This document shows, piece after piece, positions 36,111 through 46,789 of a DNA stretch of 64,000 bases. Each line of letters begins with the position of its first letter. The stretch's first letter is position 1. Source of the DNA: Terfezia claveryi (lineage: Eukaryota > Ascomycota > Pezizomycetes > Pezizales > Pezizaceae). The position numbers and the translations under genes were made by a program. Below the pieces are notes generated by a model. The model did not search any database, was not told the DNA's origin, and saw only the letters and a list, made by a program, of their open reading frames with translations. The stretch is taken from contig WHUX01000037.1 in NCBI GenBank assembly GCA_015179025.1, forward strand, positions 339,643 through 403,642, written 5' to 3'.

Positions 36111-37152
36111 ATGCATGAATTCCTATGAAACATATCACAAAGTGTAAACTCCGTATATATCTCTATACAACGACTACGATTTCCTAATATGACTATTACC
36201 AGGCCAGGTATTGAATAGTATGACACCTATGGGCAAAAGGAGGCTGAGTGCCATTGATCACTGTCCTGCCACTTCTCTTGTTATTCCTTATCTCATTGTC
36301 TTCAGAAAGTCTAAATTGTCGGCCTTACTAGTTGGCCTTGGCAACTATGGTGTTCCTATATATAAACCTCCCTTCCTCACGCATTTTCTCTTTGCTCCAT
36401 ATCCCAGCACATTACGGTGAGCATTAGAGCGAGTAATAGAGCGAGTATAAGAGTGAGTATTGGAGCGAGTATTAGGGCGAGTATTGGAGCGAGTATTAGA
36501 GTGAATGTTAGGGTGAGTATTAGAGCGAGTATTGGAGTGAGTATTAGAGTGAGTATTAGATTGAGTATTAGAGCGAGTGTTAGAGTAATTGAAGCAGCAA
36601 TTGCATGCTCTATATATATCTATTTCTCAATACTTCTGTGTATATAATTATTAGCGAATACAATGGATATTTCTGCTATGTGTATATTCAATAGCTGCAA
36701 TAGTGGTTACATACCTAGCTGTCGTACATGCAAGTGGTGAGCAAGTGAGCATTGCAGAAGAGAGAGATTATGGGCTATCTATTAGTAACGCCAGTAGTAC
36801 AACCTATAGCATTGGGGATGAGTAGCCTGTTCCATGTTGCATCCAAGAGGAGGGAGCATCTGTAAAGCGCATTTGTTACGTCCCAGGCATGGGAGCATAC
36901 TTGTGTTGCGTTCTAGGAGCAGAAGCATGCTTGTGTTGTATCCTGGATACAGGAACACCTGCCACGGGCAAGTGTTGCATCCCAGGAGCTGGAGAACAGT
37001 GCATTGCGTCCCAAGCGCGGGCGCCAGCTGCTAGTGTGTCCCGACATAAGAGGAACAAGCATTGGCGTCCTGATCTTGAGTTTTCATCCTGTGCATCCTA
37101 TGCGTCTCATGCATCTGAATGCACAGAACACAAACACGATTTCTTGCTGATG
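36110..37152 (-). repeat. Right terminal inverted region of the 18.3-kb element
   Basis: Inverted counterpart of 18862-19870: the conserved block (GCCTTGGCAACTATGGT near 36340), a TATATATA-type motif, the 12-bp array (36417-36590), then GCGTCC/GGACGC-related repeats and the tip TTTCTTGCTGATG. It is more diverged by C-to-T change than the left end. Confidence 0.7.
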
Positions 37153-37180
37153 CCTGTTTCGGAGAGGTTGTGCCAACCAA

Positions 37181-39851
37181 ACTACTCTTGCAAGCCTAGT
37201 AGTGCACAGCCACCGTCTAGTGTATACACCTAAAATACCTCTTACAGGCCCCCTCTACAACATAAATATATGATATACCTAACCATTTGGGTGACAGTCC
37301 AACTCTAGCTATATGTATAACTATAAAAACAAATACACTCTACAATATAGTTACTCTCATACTTCACTCAAATAAACACAAGCCTTAATACCCTGCCCTT
37401 CTAATATACACTTCCCGAAATCCCTAATGAACCTCCCCTTATCCTTCCATCCTCTGCTATATACTAAATACTATACCAATATAGCTCTAGCTCTTAGAGT
37501 ATCTCAACTATGAATCTAGTTACTCATGTTAGATGAATATGTAAGGGAATAGTTTTATAATGAGTCAAATGCAGACTGATATGTAAGGGCACTAACCTCT
37601 ACAAAATAACTAATATTAAGGTTTCTTATAGAATCTGCTAAATCCTCCCCATCTATCTCTTCCTCAACCTTCTCATCAACCCCTACTTCAAACTATACTT
37701 CCGCCCTATCCTCCAAGTCATTCTCAACTACTATAGAGAGATCACTACCTCTACTACCCCCTCCTTTAGACTTAAGTAGTTGTTTGGGTCGGGGAGGGTA
37801 GGAAGGCTTTCTCCTGATCTTTTTTGACCCCTTCGTAGTAGCTTTCATAATAGCCCATGCTTTGTTGATCTCTGTACATTCTGTTTACCATACTAGTACC
37901 TCAACCTCCTAATACTGCTAAAGATCTGCCTTCCACTGCTTGTTAATGGTATCTCTACTAGCCTTTTTTTCCTCCATAATCCTTTTCTTTTTAATTGCCA
38001 CCTTCTGCCTCTTAGCCTTAGCTACTGCTGCTTCTGTATTCCTCTTAAGCTCATCATTAACATACTAGTGGGTTAGAACATGAGCTTCACCAATATACTT
38101 TGTACATTTCTTCTCCTTCTGCACTTTCTCATCCCTCAGCTTTTTAAGGGTATGTGTACGAGGAGCAATATCCCGATATTTAGTAACCTTTTCTGTCGTA
38201 AGATCAATATAGTCATAAATTAGAGTCTTTTGAATAGGCTTAAAATTATTATGAATCATATCTTCAACCTCTCGGGAGAGCTAGCGTAGTAGTACAGGGG
38301 TATCTAAGACAGTACTAGTAGTATTCAAGTTGGCAGCTGAGATATTGGCATGTGGGGGGGTTGGTGGGGGATGAAACACATAATTGATAGGCCAACAGTA
38401 GGCTGTCCACCACGTACTATAAGTGATCTCCTCTGTAAATACCTGCTCTTGTATCTGCTGAAGAATATGATTAAGGAACTCAATCTTTGATATGCCTAAT
38501 AGAGGATTCTCATATAGCCATATACTGAGGTTGCATTCATAGGTTGTTTATAGGAGAGAAAAGCAACTGACATCAAGAGGTTGAAAAAGATGTATAGACT
38601 TGGAAGGAAGACAAATTGGGTAGATATTATGGTTGAGAGTGTATTTGACTACTCGTCATGCAATATGAGAGGAATGGCCATCAACAATAAGACATCGTAG
38701 ACCTCTATCCCTCCTAGTATATGGCTCAAAATGCTGTTTCATATATTCCAACCCAAGCTTATTATCCATATATCTACTAGATGAGACTGTGAATGTTGTT
38801 TCATATTCCACCTCCCTCTCCCGATAATATGATTCTTAGTGAGTCTTCCCCTGCCATATAATAAATAGAGGAATAACCACCCCTTCTACACTGACTGTCT
38901 CCAAAACACTGCAAAATTTACGAGATCCATTTATCATGGCAGTACTTCTGTACTCTACTCATACAATTACCATGACCCTCTTACTATTTCTTTTCATAGT
39001 TATTCCCTTCTTATCATAATTCCAAATATCTTTCTGAGCTATCCTCTTCCATCGTACCAGGTTTGTAAGCTTGTAGAGAAAATCTGCCTGCAACTCTATA
39101 TTATTGGTTGCCACTGCTCTTGCTTTCTCCTGATATCGAATATAGACTTTTTTGAACCTTGAGTTGTGTTCAAGAAATCTATCTACCCAGTAGATGCTAA
39201 CAATATGTATTGGGGGGGTGGTAGAGGTAGAGGTGGAGGCAGAGGTAGAGGTGCTGATAGAGGCGGGTATTGCACCTTATTATTGTATATACTAGTTCCT
39301 CTGGTTGCGAGACTTGATAGCAAGTTGTTGAGGACCTACAATACCTCCCTCTTAACCTTGTTGGGGTATTTGCCTTTTATTAACAATCCCTTGTACAATC
39401 TGCTATAAAAGATTGGGATTCAAAAGAAATCTTGCATCTACCATAACTCCAGTATAGTTTGTAATTGCCTTCTCTTTACTAGTAGAGAACAGCTACTTAA
39501 TCTGGTGAGCTATAGACCTATCCTGGTAGGTCCCTAGCACTCTCCGACACAATATGGTGTGCTCTATCCTATAGAGGTCTGCAATACATATAGTAGGTAT
39601 ATCTAGCTCTTGTAGAGCATGCTTGACTGTATCTTGCAGCTGTTGTTCTGTATACTTGAGCATTTCTATATTGGGGGCCCCTTGGTGGTGTTGCTCTAGC
39701 TTCTGTGATTCGACTGATATAGGTTGATACCATTCTGTTTGTTAGGTGGTGTACTGCAGCTGAGGAAATGCTGAGGAGGCAGGTGCATATGTATGTCTTA
39801 GACAGTGTGCACTACACGGTGGTTGTGCACTACTAGGCTTGCAAGGGTAGT
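37181..39851 (-). mobile_element. pogo/Fot1-type DNA transposon, decayed
   Basis: Terminal inverted repeats of about 50 bp: ACTACTCTTGCAAGCCTAGT at 37181 and its counterpart ending at 39851 (ACTACCCTTGCAAGCCTAGT inverted), continuing through AGTGCACARCCACCGT. The transposase lies on the minus strand between them. A TA target duplication is not evident. The left tip lies 28 bp from the right end of the 18.3-kb element. Confidence 0.7.
37450..39720 (-). pseudogene. pogo/Fot1 DDE transposase pseudogene
   Basis: The minus-strand frame reads in order: an N-terminal CENP-B/psq-like helix-turn-helix region (LQDTVKHALQELDIPTI, RRVLGTYQDRSIAHQI), WNYDKKGITM (first catalytic Asp region), CLIVDGHSSHI (second catalytic Asp), LPSKSIHLFQPLDVSCF (the typical LQPLDV region) and a basic C-terminal tail with KEKK-rich segments. 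More than ten stop codons interrupt it, so it is inactive. A short GGTGGTAGAGGTAGAGGTGG repeat lies inside (39220-39255). Confidence 0.75.
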
Positions 39852-39987
39852 GGCTATAGCGCGGGGTTCACATTATATTGTGACGTGACGTGACGTGACA
39901 TGTCGATCTTGGCACCCCATCTATAGATTGGAAGAAATATTTCGTCCATCAGCCGACACAAACTTCTTCCGTATCTCGAACAGAGCC

Positions 39988-42278
39988 ATGGTATCTGCCG
40001 CAGACAGAAAGAAAAAAGTGGCACGGCAAGAGGCTGCGCGAGCTGCAGCAACTTCAAATAGGTCATCACAGAACGGCGCTGCCACCGCCACGCCAAGTTC
40101 AGACTGGGGCTCCATCAAGCCTTCGCTCTCACCATGGCTTCTGGACGCCGTTACCTCCCTGGGTTTCACCAAGATGACTCCTGTTCAGGCATCAACTATG
40201 CCGTTATTTCTTGGGAACAAGGATGTGGTAGTGGAGGCGGTCACAGGCTCTGGAAAGACATTGGCCTTTTTGATCCCAGTTGTGGAGAGATTATTAAGGA
40301 GCGGCGGCCGCAAAGATGTTGTGGAGGACGGTAAAGGAAAAAAGGGACTTGAGAGGACGAGGAAGAGGGGCCAGGTTGGCGCGGTGATTATTTCCCCTAC
40401 AAGAGAGCTGGCTATGCAGATATATAATGTTCTGTTGTCGTTGTTGGCATTTCATGCACCGAGCGCCGCCACAATGCCTGGAGGTGGGTTCAGAGTAGAT
40501 GTTGAGAATAAAGCGGAGAGAATGGATATGAGGCGTGAGGGCAAGGAGCAGGAAGGGGAGAAAGAGAAGGAGGAGGAAGATATGAATGATATTACGGAGT
40601 CCATCGAACCTCTACCAGAGTCGGAAGCTACTGGGCCAAGGATCACACCCCAATTATTGCTCGGCGGTATCCAGACGGCGGCGGTGGATCTGAAAAGGTT
40701 CCTTGCTTACGATCCAAATATTCTGATTGGCACTCCAGGTCGTCTCAATGAGCTACTGTCCTCGCCTTATGTGCATTGTACGGCAGAATCATTCGAAGTG
40801 TTGGTTCTGGATGAGGCGGATAGATTATTGGATTTAGGTTTTGAGGACTCACTGACAAGGATCATCTCAAAGCTGCCAAAGCAAAGGCGAACAGGACTTT
40901 TCAGTGCCACTGTGAGTGATGCTGTAGTTGGTGGTTTGGTGCGGACGGGGCTGCGGAACCCAGTAAAGATTGTTGTAAAGGTAATGGGAGAGGGGGGAGA
41001 TGGGAAGGAGAGAAGAACACCCGCAAGGTGAGTGACACTAAACACTCTACTCGCGATGCTTCATCTGGTAAACCATCCCATGCTAATGTGGGCCTACGTA
41101 GTCTGGAAAATACATACATCGTTTCACCGTCGCACCACCGATTATACTACCTGCGCCAAATTCTATCCCCCAACTCAAGCCTCCTCCCTACTGCGCCAAA
41201 GAAGGTTATCATCTATTTATCATCATGCGCTTCTGTCGACTACTTCGCTAGCATCTTTCAGAGCTTTATACCAAAATCCTACTTACTCATTTCCCTCCAC
41301 GGAAAGCAGTCACCTAATACCCGTTCGAAAAATTTTGCAAAATTTATTGCGTTTGATTCACAAAAGAGGATTCTTCTCACAACCGACTTGGCTGCTCGTG
41401 GTCTGGATATTCCCGCTGTCGACCTGGTTATTCAATTGGATGGACCTCCAGCAGATCCTAAGGCTTTTCTTCATCGCTGTGGGCGTGCGGGGCGTGCGGG
41501 GCGTAGAGGAATGGCCGTGCTCTTTCTCAGGCCCGGTAGAGAGGAAGAGTATCTAGATTTTCTAACAATACGGAAGACACCCGTTAAAAGGCTTCAGCTG
41601 GAGTCGGTTAGTGAACAGAGGGTGGAAGATGAGACAAAGGAAATTGTGCGGGGGATGAGAGAAGCAGTGAGGAAGGATCGAGCAATATGGGAAAAAGGGC
41701 TTCAAGCGTTCGTCTCTCATGTGCGAGCATACACAAAACACATGACACAATCAATATTTCGGACAACAGATATAGACTGGCCGTCGCTGGTAGAGGCGTA
41801 CGCCTTATTAACCGTCCCGTCTATGCCGGAGTTAAGGAGTATGCAGGGTGTCAAAAAGACGAGTGATTTTTCGGCGGGAGGAAGTACTTCCGTAACCTTC
41901 AAACTTCCTGAACTGCCTGAACTGGACCTCGCGACGTTCGCTTACAAGGATCGCGCCCGAGAAAAGTTCCGCCTTGCGGCACTCAATGCTGGAGCGACAC
42001 CGTATGGTATTATGCCTTCTGAGATCGCAAGACGCACAGCCGCGCGTGAGAAGAGGGGAGAAGCTCAAAGGCGCAATGCAGCGTGGAGTAACAAGAAGGA
42101 GGACAACGAGGGGAGAGAGGAGAGAAGGGGAAAACGAAAGCGGAAGAGGGAGATGAACAGGCCAGAGGAGGAGAGAGTGAAAGAAAGGGAGTGGCGAGAT
42201 CTAGTACAGGAGGTGAAGAGGAGAAAATTGGAGGAAACTGAAGCCAAAGTTGAAAGGTTTGGACTAAGTAATTTATAA
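39988..42278 (+). CDS. SPB4: SPB4, DEAD-box ATP-dependent rRNA helicase (60S biogenesis)
   Basis: Two exons, 39988-41027 and 41102-42278 (738 residues). The 74-nt intron joins RRTPA to [10 protein letters not shown], the family pattern. The start is the first in-frame ATG. Motifs: Q motif [12 protein letters not shown] (~55-68), [10 protein letters not shown] (Walker A, ~82-91), PTRELA (~136), an acidic insert (~185-212), GTPGRL (~248), DEAD (~275), SAT (~305), [10 protein letters not shown] (~440) and [11 protein letters not shown] (~471). The C-terminus is very basic with Arg/Glu/Lys runs. SPB4 remodels pre-60S rRNA in the nucleolus; with MAK11 nearby, two 60S factors lie in this window. 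The exon 2 splice phase is consistent. Confidence 0.93.
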
Positions 42279-42995
42279 TAGCATGGCGGTAAAATTGACC
42301 CTTGAGTCTTTATAACAAAGCAGACCGTATAACTGAATATTGAAAAATTCAATATACAGATCTAGGTCAGAAGTGTCAGACAATCCTGGCATATAGCAAA
42401 CAATACGACGTTGTATTCTTGTTTTTGCACCTCTAGCATGCAGCTTGAACATTACTTAAGAATGGCAATTCTAAATGCCCCTATTCCTTAACCAGACTAC
42501 CTATTCCTAAGTAATGTATAGTCTGGCTAGCACTAGCTTCTCGTAGAGATTCTGGGTCTCAATTGCTGTCGCTATAGCTAGACTAGCTCTGCTGCCGCTG
42601 CTGTTGCCGCCATGATATCCATATTGTTCACAGATGTCCGTTGCTGATGGATGTCCGTTGTTGATGGATGTCCGTTGTTGATGGATGTTCGCACTTAACA
42701 TTAACATTAACATCAGCTTGCAAAACCTCTGTTTTATTTTTCCGCTAACTTTTTGGCTATTTCTGCTTAGTAACGATAGCCATAACAATAACAAGAAAAG
42801 CTTGCTAAATCCCTCTATTAGGAAACCCGACACATAGATACAAATCTCAACTCCTCCTCACTACGTCGGGCCCCCGACACCCCCAAAAGAACAGAAATAA
42901 ATAAATTAAGAAACCCGACACAACGTAACAAACAACAAACAGCAATAAACCTCCCGATAACAATTCATCTTAAAAAACCATAATAAAAAGAACCT
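42279..42995. other. Intergenic spacer with small repeats
   Basis: Contains the SPB4 3' end, a short hairpin CCAGACTA...TAGTCTGG at about 42491-42525, a 17-bp repeat GATGTCCGTTGTTGATG present three times (42633-42690), and two AAACCCGACACA motifs (near 42821 and 42911). No gene is apparent. Confidence 0.5.
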
Positions 42996-43724
42996 CTACC
43001 CGACAACCTCCATTCCTCCATTACCCAAGGCAAACCAAATACAGTCCACCAACACTGAATGATCTTTCATCCATTTCTCTTTCTGATCATGCATCTGATC
43101 CAACAATAAATCCATCTTATACGTCATGTGAAATTGCCCATTGTACGTGATCAACCTCCAGCTTTCACCAGTTGTAATGAATCCTTAAACGTAACCTCCG
43201 CCGTTGGTATCCCTGGCATCCTTCAGTGCCAAACAACACTGCTTTATCGCCTCTCCAAGGGAACCTCTTTTCGCCTCGATGATTATAACAAACTTTTCCC
43301 CTGTAACCGAAATCCGATCTATAACCACAAATTCTTCATACCCTGTTGTTTCTTCATCTGTCGAGATAATCTCTTTCTCCCTTTCCAATCGTATCTTCCG
43401 GCCTACCCTATCCCTAAATTCCGACAAAATGGGACCGATCGTATACAGGACCAAGTCGCTAACTTTGACCTCTTTGTAACCCACCCTGGCTTCTGTGGGA
43501 TAGCCTTCAAATTTAAGATACTCCAGAATTCGCTCATAAACTTTCTCCTTAATACCATCACCTACTTCTGATTTATGCCTTCCCAATACTTCAACTATAG
43601 ATACCGTCTCGAGTTCATCCAATCTAACTCCTAATCTTTTTTCTGCTTCTGGAATAGTCATCTTCATATACGACTTGGCCTCCTTCGGCTTTCTCTTTTT
43701 CGAATTTGCGTTATCCTCATCCAT
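42996..43724 (-). pseudogene. PD-(D/E)XK nuclease-like protein with one premature stop
   Basis: The frame runs from ATG at 43724 to TAG at 42996-42998 (243 codons) and is broken only by TAA at 43185-43187, inside GGYV*GFITTGESW. The N-terminus is basic (KKRKPKEAK). The putative core has EEFVVIDRIS, then FVIIIEAKRGSLGEA (D...E-x-K pattern), then GFITTGESWRLITYNG, the arrangement seen in fungal PD-(D/E)XK-like domains, some of them linked to Crinkler-type proteins. The Tyr usually expected at the stop position is inference. It may be read through, alternatively a truncated allele, or a sequencing difference. It has no visible partner gene. Confidence 0.5.
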
Positions 43725-43800
43725 CGTAAACCTTTCAACCGATCAGTTTCCAACACCTTTAACTTAGCCAAACCAAACTAACCTAGAACCTGGAAAGACC

Positions 43801-43885
43801 TGTTGGAGAGTGTAACCGCTAGGACAAAACGTGATCACTGGGTGCTAGGTTTGCCCAAACACCGATAGTATATTGTACGCTCACA
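43801..43885 (+). repeat. 85-bp direct repeat, copy 1
   Basis: TGTTGGAGAGTGTAACCGCT to GTATATTGTACGCTCACA, nearly identical to 44079-44163. It begins TG and ends CA, consistent with an LTR 5' part or a tandemly duplicated SINE-like unit. Confidence 0.8.
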
Positions 43886-44078
43886 CTTCCCCCCAAACCG
43901 CACACAGGGATCAAATCAACAATTACTACTCCTGATAAACACCTCAGGGCCAATAAACTTTCACAACAAACTGCAGCTGGGGTTCATATTACTGTAAATA
44001 TCCATAATACCCTTCCTTTTGTCCCAGCGCTCTCTCAGGGAATCGAACTTGTGCTCCATGCGCACCGGGCTCATAACC

Positions 44079-44471
44079 TGTTGGAGAGTGTAACCGCTAG
44101 GACAAAACGTGATCACTGGGTGCTAGGTTTGCCCAAACACTGATAGTATATTGTACGCTCACAAGACCTTGTGTGATTCAACTGAGTAATGTAGAGAAGC
44201 GGAGCGTAGCGATACCAGAGTGCAGAGAAGTGACCTGATTGCTGATTCGTAACTGAGCGAAGCGCAAGGAATGAAGAGAAGAAATGTAACTAGAGGTGGG
44301 AATGCACTTGTATATATACTTGACAGGGTGGAAGATCATGAAGGTTTGAAGTATGGTGATTTCGTTATTCCGTTATAAGAGAGGAGAAGAAGAGATCAGA
44401 GTGGGTCCGAAGGTTTTAACCTTACGGATCCCGTAGCGTACTTCTACTGTCTTAATCTAGTAGTGTTGTTA
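44079..44471 (+). mobile_element. Possible solo LTR
   Basis: Starts TGTTGGAGAG and ends GTGTTGTTACA, with a TATATATAC TATA-like motif at about 44310. Flanks TAACC and TGACC are similar but not identical. The first 85 bp repeat 43801-43885. A tRNA-like A/B-box arrangement also spans its left edge (minus strand GTTCGATTCC near 44042), so a SINE-LTR composite is another reading. Confidence 0.35.
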
Positions 44472-44479
44472 CATGACCT

Positions 44480-45990
44480 TTTACCTCCCCCTAATACTGC
44501 CACTATAATATTCTGTTTATACTATTATAAAATATAGTAAAAAGAAAAGAAAAATAAAATTAAAAAGATAAAAATAAAACAATAAAAGAAATAATATAAA
44601 ATAAATATAAAACAGCTAATTGGCCTTTCTTTAAACTATATATGATTTATTTATAAATTTTCTTTATTTATAAATCTATATACTATTTTTATAAATAGTA
44701 ATTTGAAATTAGAATTTATAAATACTAGAAGATAGTAAAAAGTTATATATAGTATAAGTTATTAAAAAGTTATATATAATAGAAGTAATAAAGAAGTTAT
44801 ATATAATAGAAGTAATTAAAGAGTTATATATAGTAAAATTTTATATAATAGTTATTATAATAGTATACTTAATTATATATTAGTAGAAAAAATTCTGTAT
44901 TAGGATACACTATCTATATTTTCTATATTGTATATATTATAATAACTTTTTTATATTCTTTATATCTAATATATATTCTAATACAACTACAAAAATAAAT
45001 CTATATCAAGATATATCAACTATTTTTATACTATTCTATATATTATAATTTTTTGCTTACCTCTATATATCCCTATATATAGTCTTCTAATATTAGCCTA
45101 GTACTTGTTTTATATTCAATACTTTATATTTTTTATAGCTTTTTCCTTAACTATAGTCATAAGTTTTGTATTTCTTAATTATAAATTATATTTTATATCT
45201 CTAATTATAAATCATATTCTATATTTTTAAGTCTATATTAGAATGGAAAAAGTTTTACAATTTAGTTTCTGATATTTATTACAATAAAGTTTTGTAATTT
45301 TTAGCTTATTAAGTACTTTAATTGAAATATTTTCCTCATTAAACTCCTAAAGCTTCAAATAACCTTTATAAAGCTAATATGAAGCTTGTATAAAGTAGAA
45401 ATCTATTCTTTCTGATACTTATTAAAATAAAGTTTTGTAATTTTTAGCTTATTAAGTACTTTAATTGAAATATTTTCCTTATTAAACTCCTAAAGCTTCA
45501 AATAACCTTTATAAAGCTAATATGAAGATAGTATAAAGTAGAAATCTATTCTTCCTAATATATTCTATTATTTATTAACTAACTTTCCTCTAACTCTAAT
45601 AGTTTTAAATATGTAATCTTTTTTATTTATAATATCTTAACTATAACTCCTTTTTTATTTATTAATAATCTAATATAAACCATTTCTTCTATACCTTGTA
45701 TATTATTTCTTCTAATATATATCAGCAAAAAAAATATTCATAATATGTATTTTCTTATATATTTGATATATAGAATGAATGGAATAAGAACTTATAATTA
45801 GGGTACCAAATATTTAATATGTTAGTGTCGGGATATAATACTTATATACAGGAGGTATTTCTATACTTAGGGTATAATATAAGTGTATTTCTATACTTGG
45901 AATACAACAGAAGTATTAGAAAGAAATAGTTCAAAAGTTTGCCTTTTAAAGCCTCTAGGAAGTACTAAAAGATATTGAGAGGCAAACTAC
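44480..45990. other. AT-rich block with a 141-bp duplication
   Basis: Extremely AT-rich sequence with no coding frame, typical of heavily mutated repeat DNA in ascomycetes. Around 44745-44840 a GTTATATATA(A/G)TA unit of about 27 bp repeats. A ~141-bp direct tandem duplication lies at about 45266-45405 and 45406-45545. Near 45719 TATCAGCAAAAAAAAT resembles one end of the 18.3-kb element family without a visible partner end. Confidence 0.65.
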
Positions 45991-46079
45991 TTCAGAAATA
46001 ATTGCAGTTTACCTTTGTAGCCCCTAACACTTATGATGTTCTAAAGACAAACTGATAGTTAATAGTGCAGCATGAAAGA

Positions 46080-46785
46080 CTATTGTCACCTAGGTGCCGC
46101 TCTCTTGCAGTGCATGCCCCGTAGCTAGTTGTTAATGCAATCCATGCCGTGATACTGTACTTTGGGCCTTTGCACTCTAGAGTTTAGTATTGTAGAATAG
46201 CACTCTAGCACTCTATCTTATATATCTCTACTGTCAAGCTATATACTGTTTCTGCCCCCAGGTGCCAATCTATAGTCATGCAATATCCAGGTACTATAAG
46301 AGTACAGTATGCCTTAGTAATATAGGTGTGCATACTGGCACAACTACTTGACAGATAATATTTCCACTTTATTTAGTGTATGCAAAAAATAACAGTAATA
46401 GCAGCCAGATATATGCAGCTAGGTAGAGAGGGGCAGTCAGGCAAAGGCAGCCAGGTATAAGTAATATATTATATGTACTAGGTGAACTTGAGCTTCTATA
46501 TAAACTAATAAGCTATATTTGTATTTCTACTGAACCATTCTATTATAGATCCTACTAGGACTCTGTCCTACATTTATATCTCCCACAATCCAGCTGTTTC
46601 CAAACCTCAGTAGTTTTCAAAGTAGTAACCACCAACACTGATATAGCTATCCACTACCATGAGGAACCTCTAGCAGTAGAGCAATTAGCTAAGCAGTCCT
46701 ACAGTGTCTACGTATTTGCTGGCAAGTCCATGTACCTAGCTATGTCTGTGTATATTGATAGAGGATATCTCGAGAGTATCCTAAA
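46080..46785 (+). repeat. AT-shifted copy of the inverted-repeat arm
   Basis: Collinear with 58130-58800 and with the inverse of 62590-63225 (for example GAACTTGAGCTTCTATATA, AGGACTCTGTCCTRCA), but with most differences C-to-T or G-to-A. It ends after about one 122-bp unit and joins integrase sequence, so a deletion or recombination point lies near 46785. Confidence 0.75.
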
Positions 46786-46789
46786 AGAT

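Larger units (their letters stand above)
18862..37152. mobile_element. 18.3-kb terminal-inverted-repeat transposon rich in minisatellites
   Basis: The left end CAGCAGCAAGAAAAAAGTGG (18862) and the right end, read inverted, CATCAGCAAGAAAT (37152) are flanked by CC at 18860-18861 and 37153-37154. Beyond the tips the two ends are inverted copies of about 1 kb: GGACGC-rich subterminal repeats, a 12-bp CTCGCTCTAATA array, then a shared block near 19560-19870 and 36110-36420. The interior holds repeated modules, 24-, 29-, 26- and 15-bp arrays, palindromes, SINE-like pieces and one integrase gene on the minus strand. The same ends occur on a nested 2.8-kb copy and on two 248-bp MITEs, which supports the boundaries. 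It could instead be a cluster of nested elements that share ends, but no internal end pair other than the nested copy was found. Confidence 0.65.

Noticed and set aside
18862..37152. Starship or Helitron
   Set aside because: No tyrosine recombinase (DUF3435-like) near an end, no Rep/helicase, and clear inverted ends with 2-bp duplication.
39166..39408. Plus-strand Gly/Arg-rich (RGG-like) protein
   Set aside because: It is antisense to the pogo transposase pseudogene and created by a short GGTAGAGGT repeat.
44022..44103. A tRNA gene on the minus strand
   Set aside because: Acceptor-like ends GTCCTAG/CTGGGAC pair and a GTTCGATTCC B box is present, but the T arm is not next to the acceptor and no cloverleaf forms. 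SINE-like remnant preferred.
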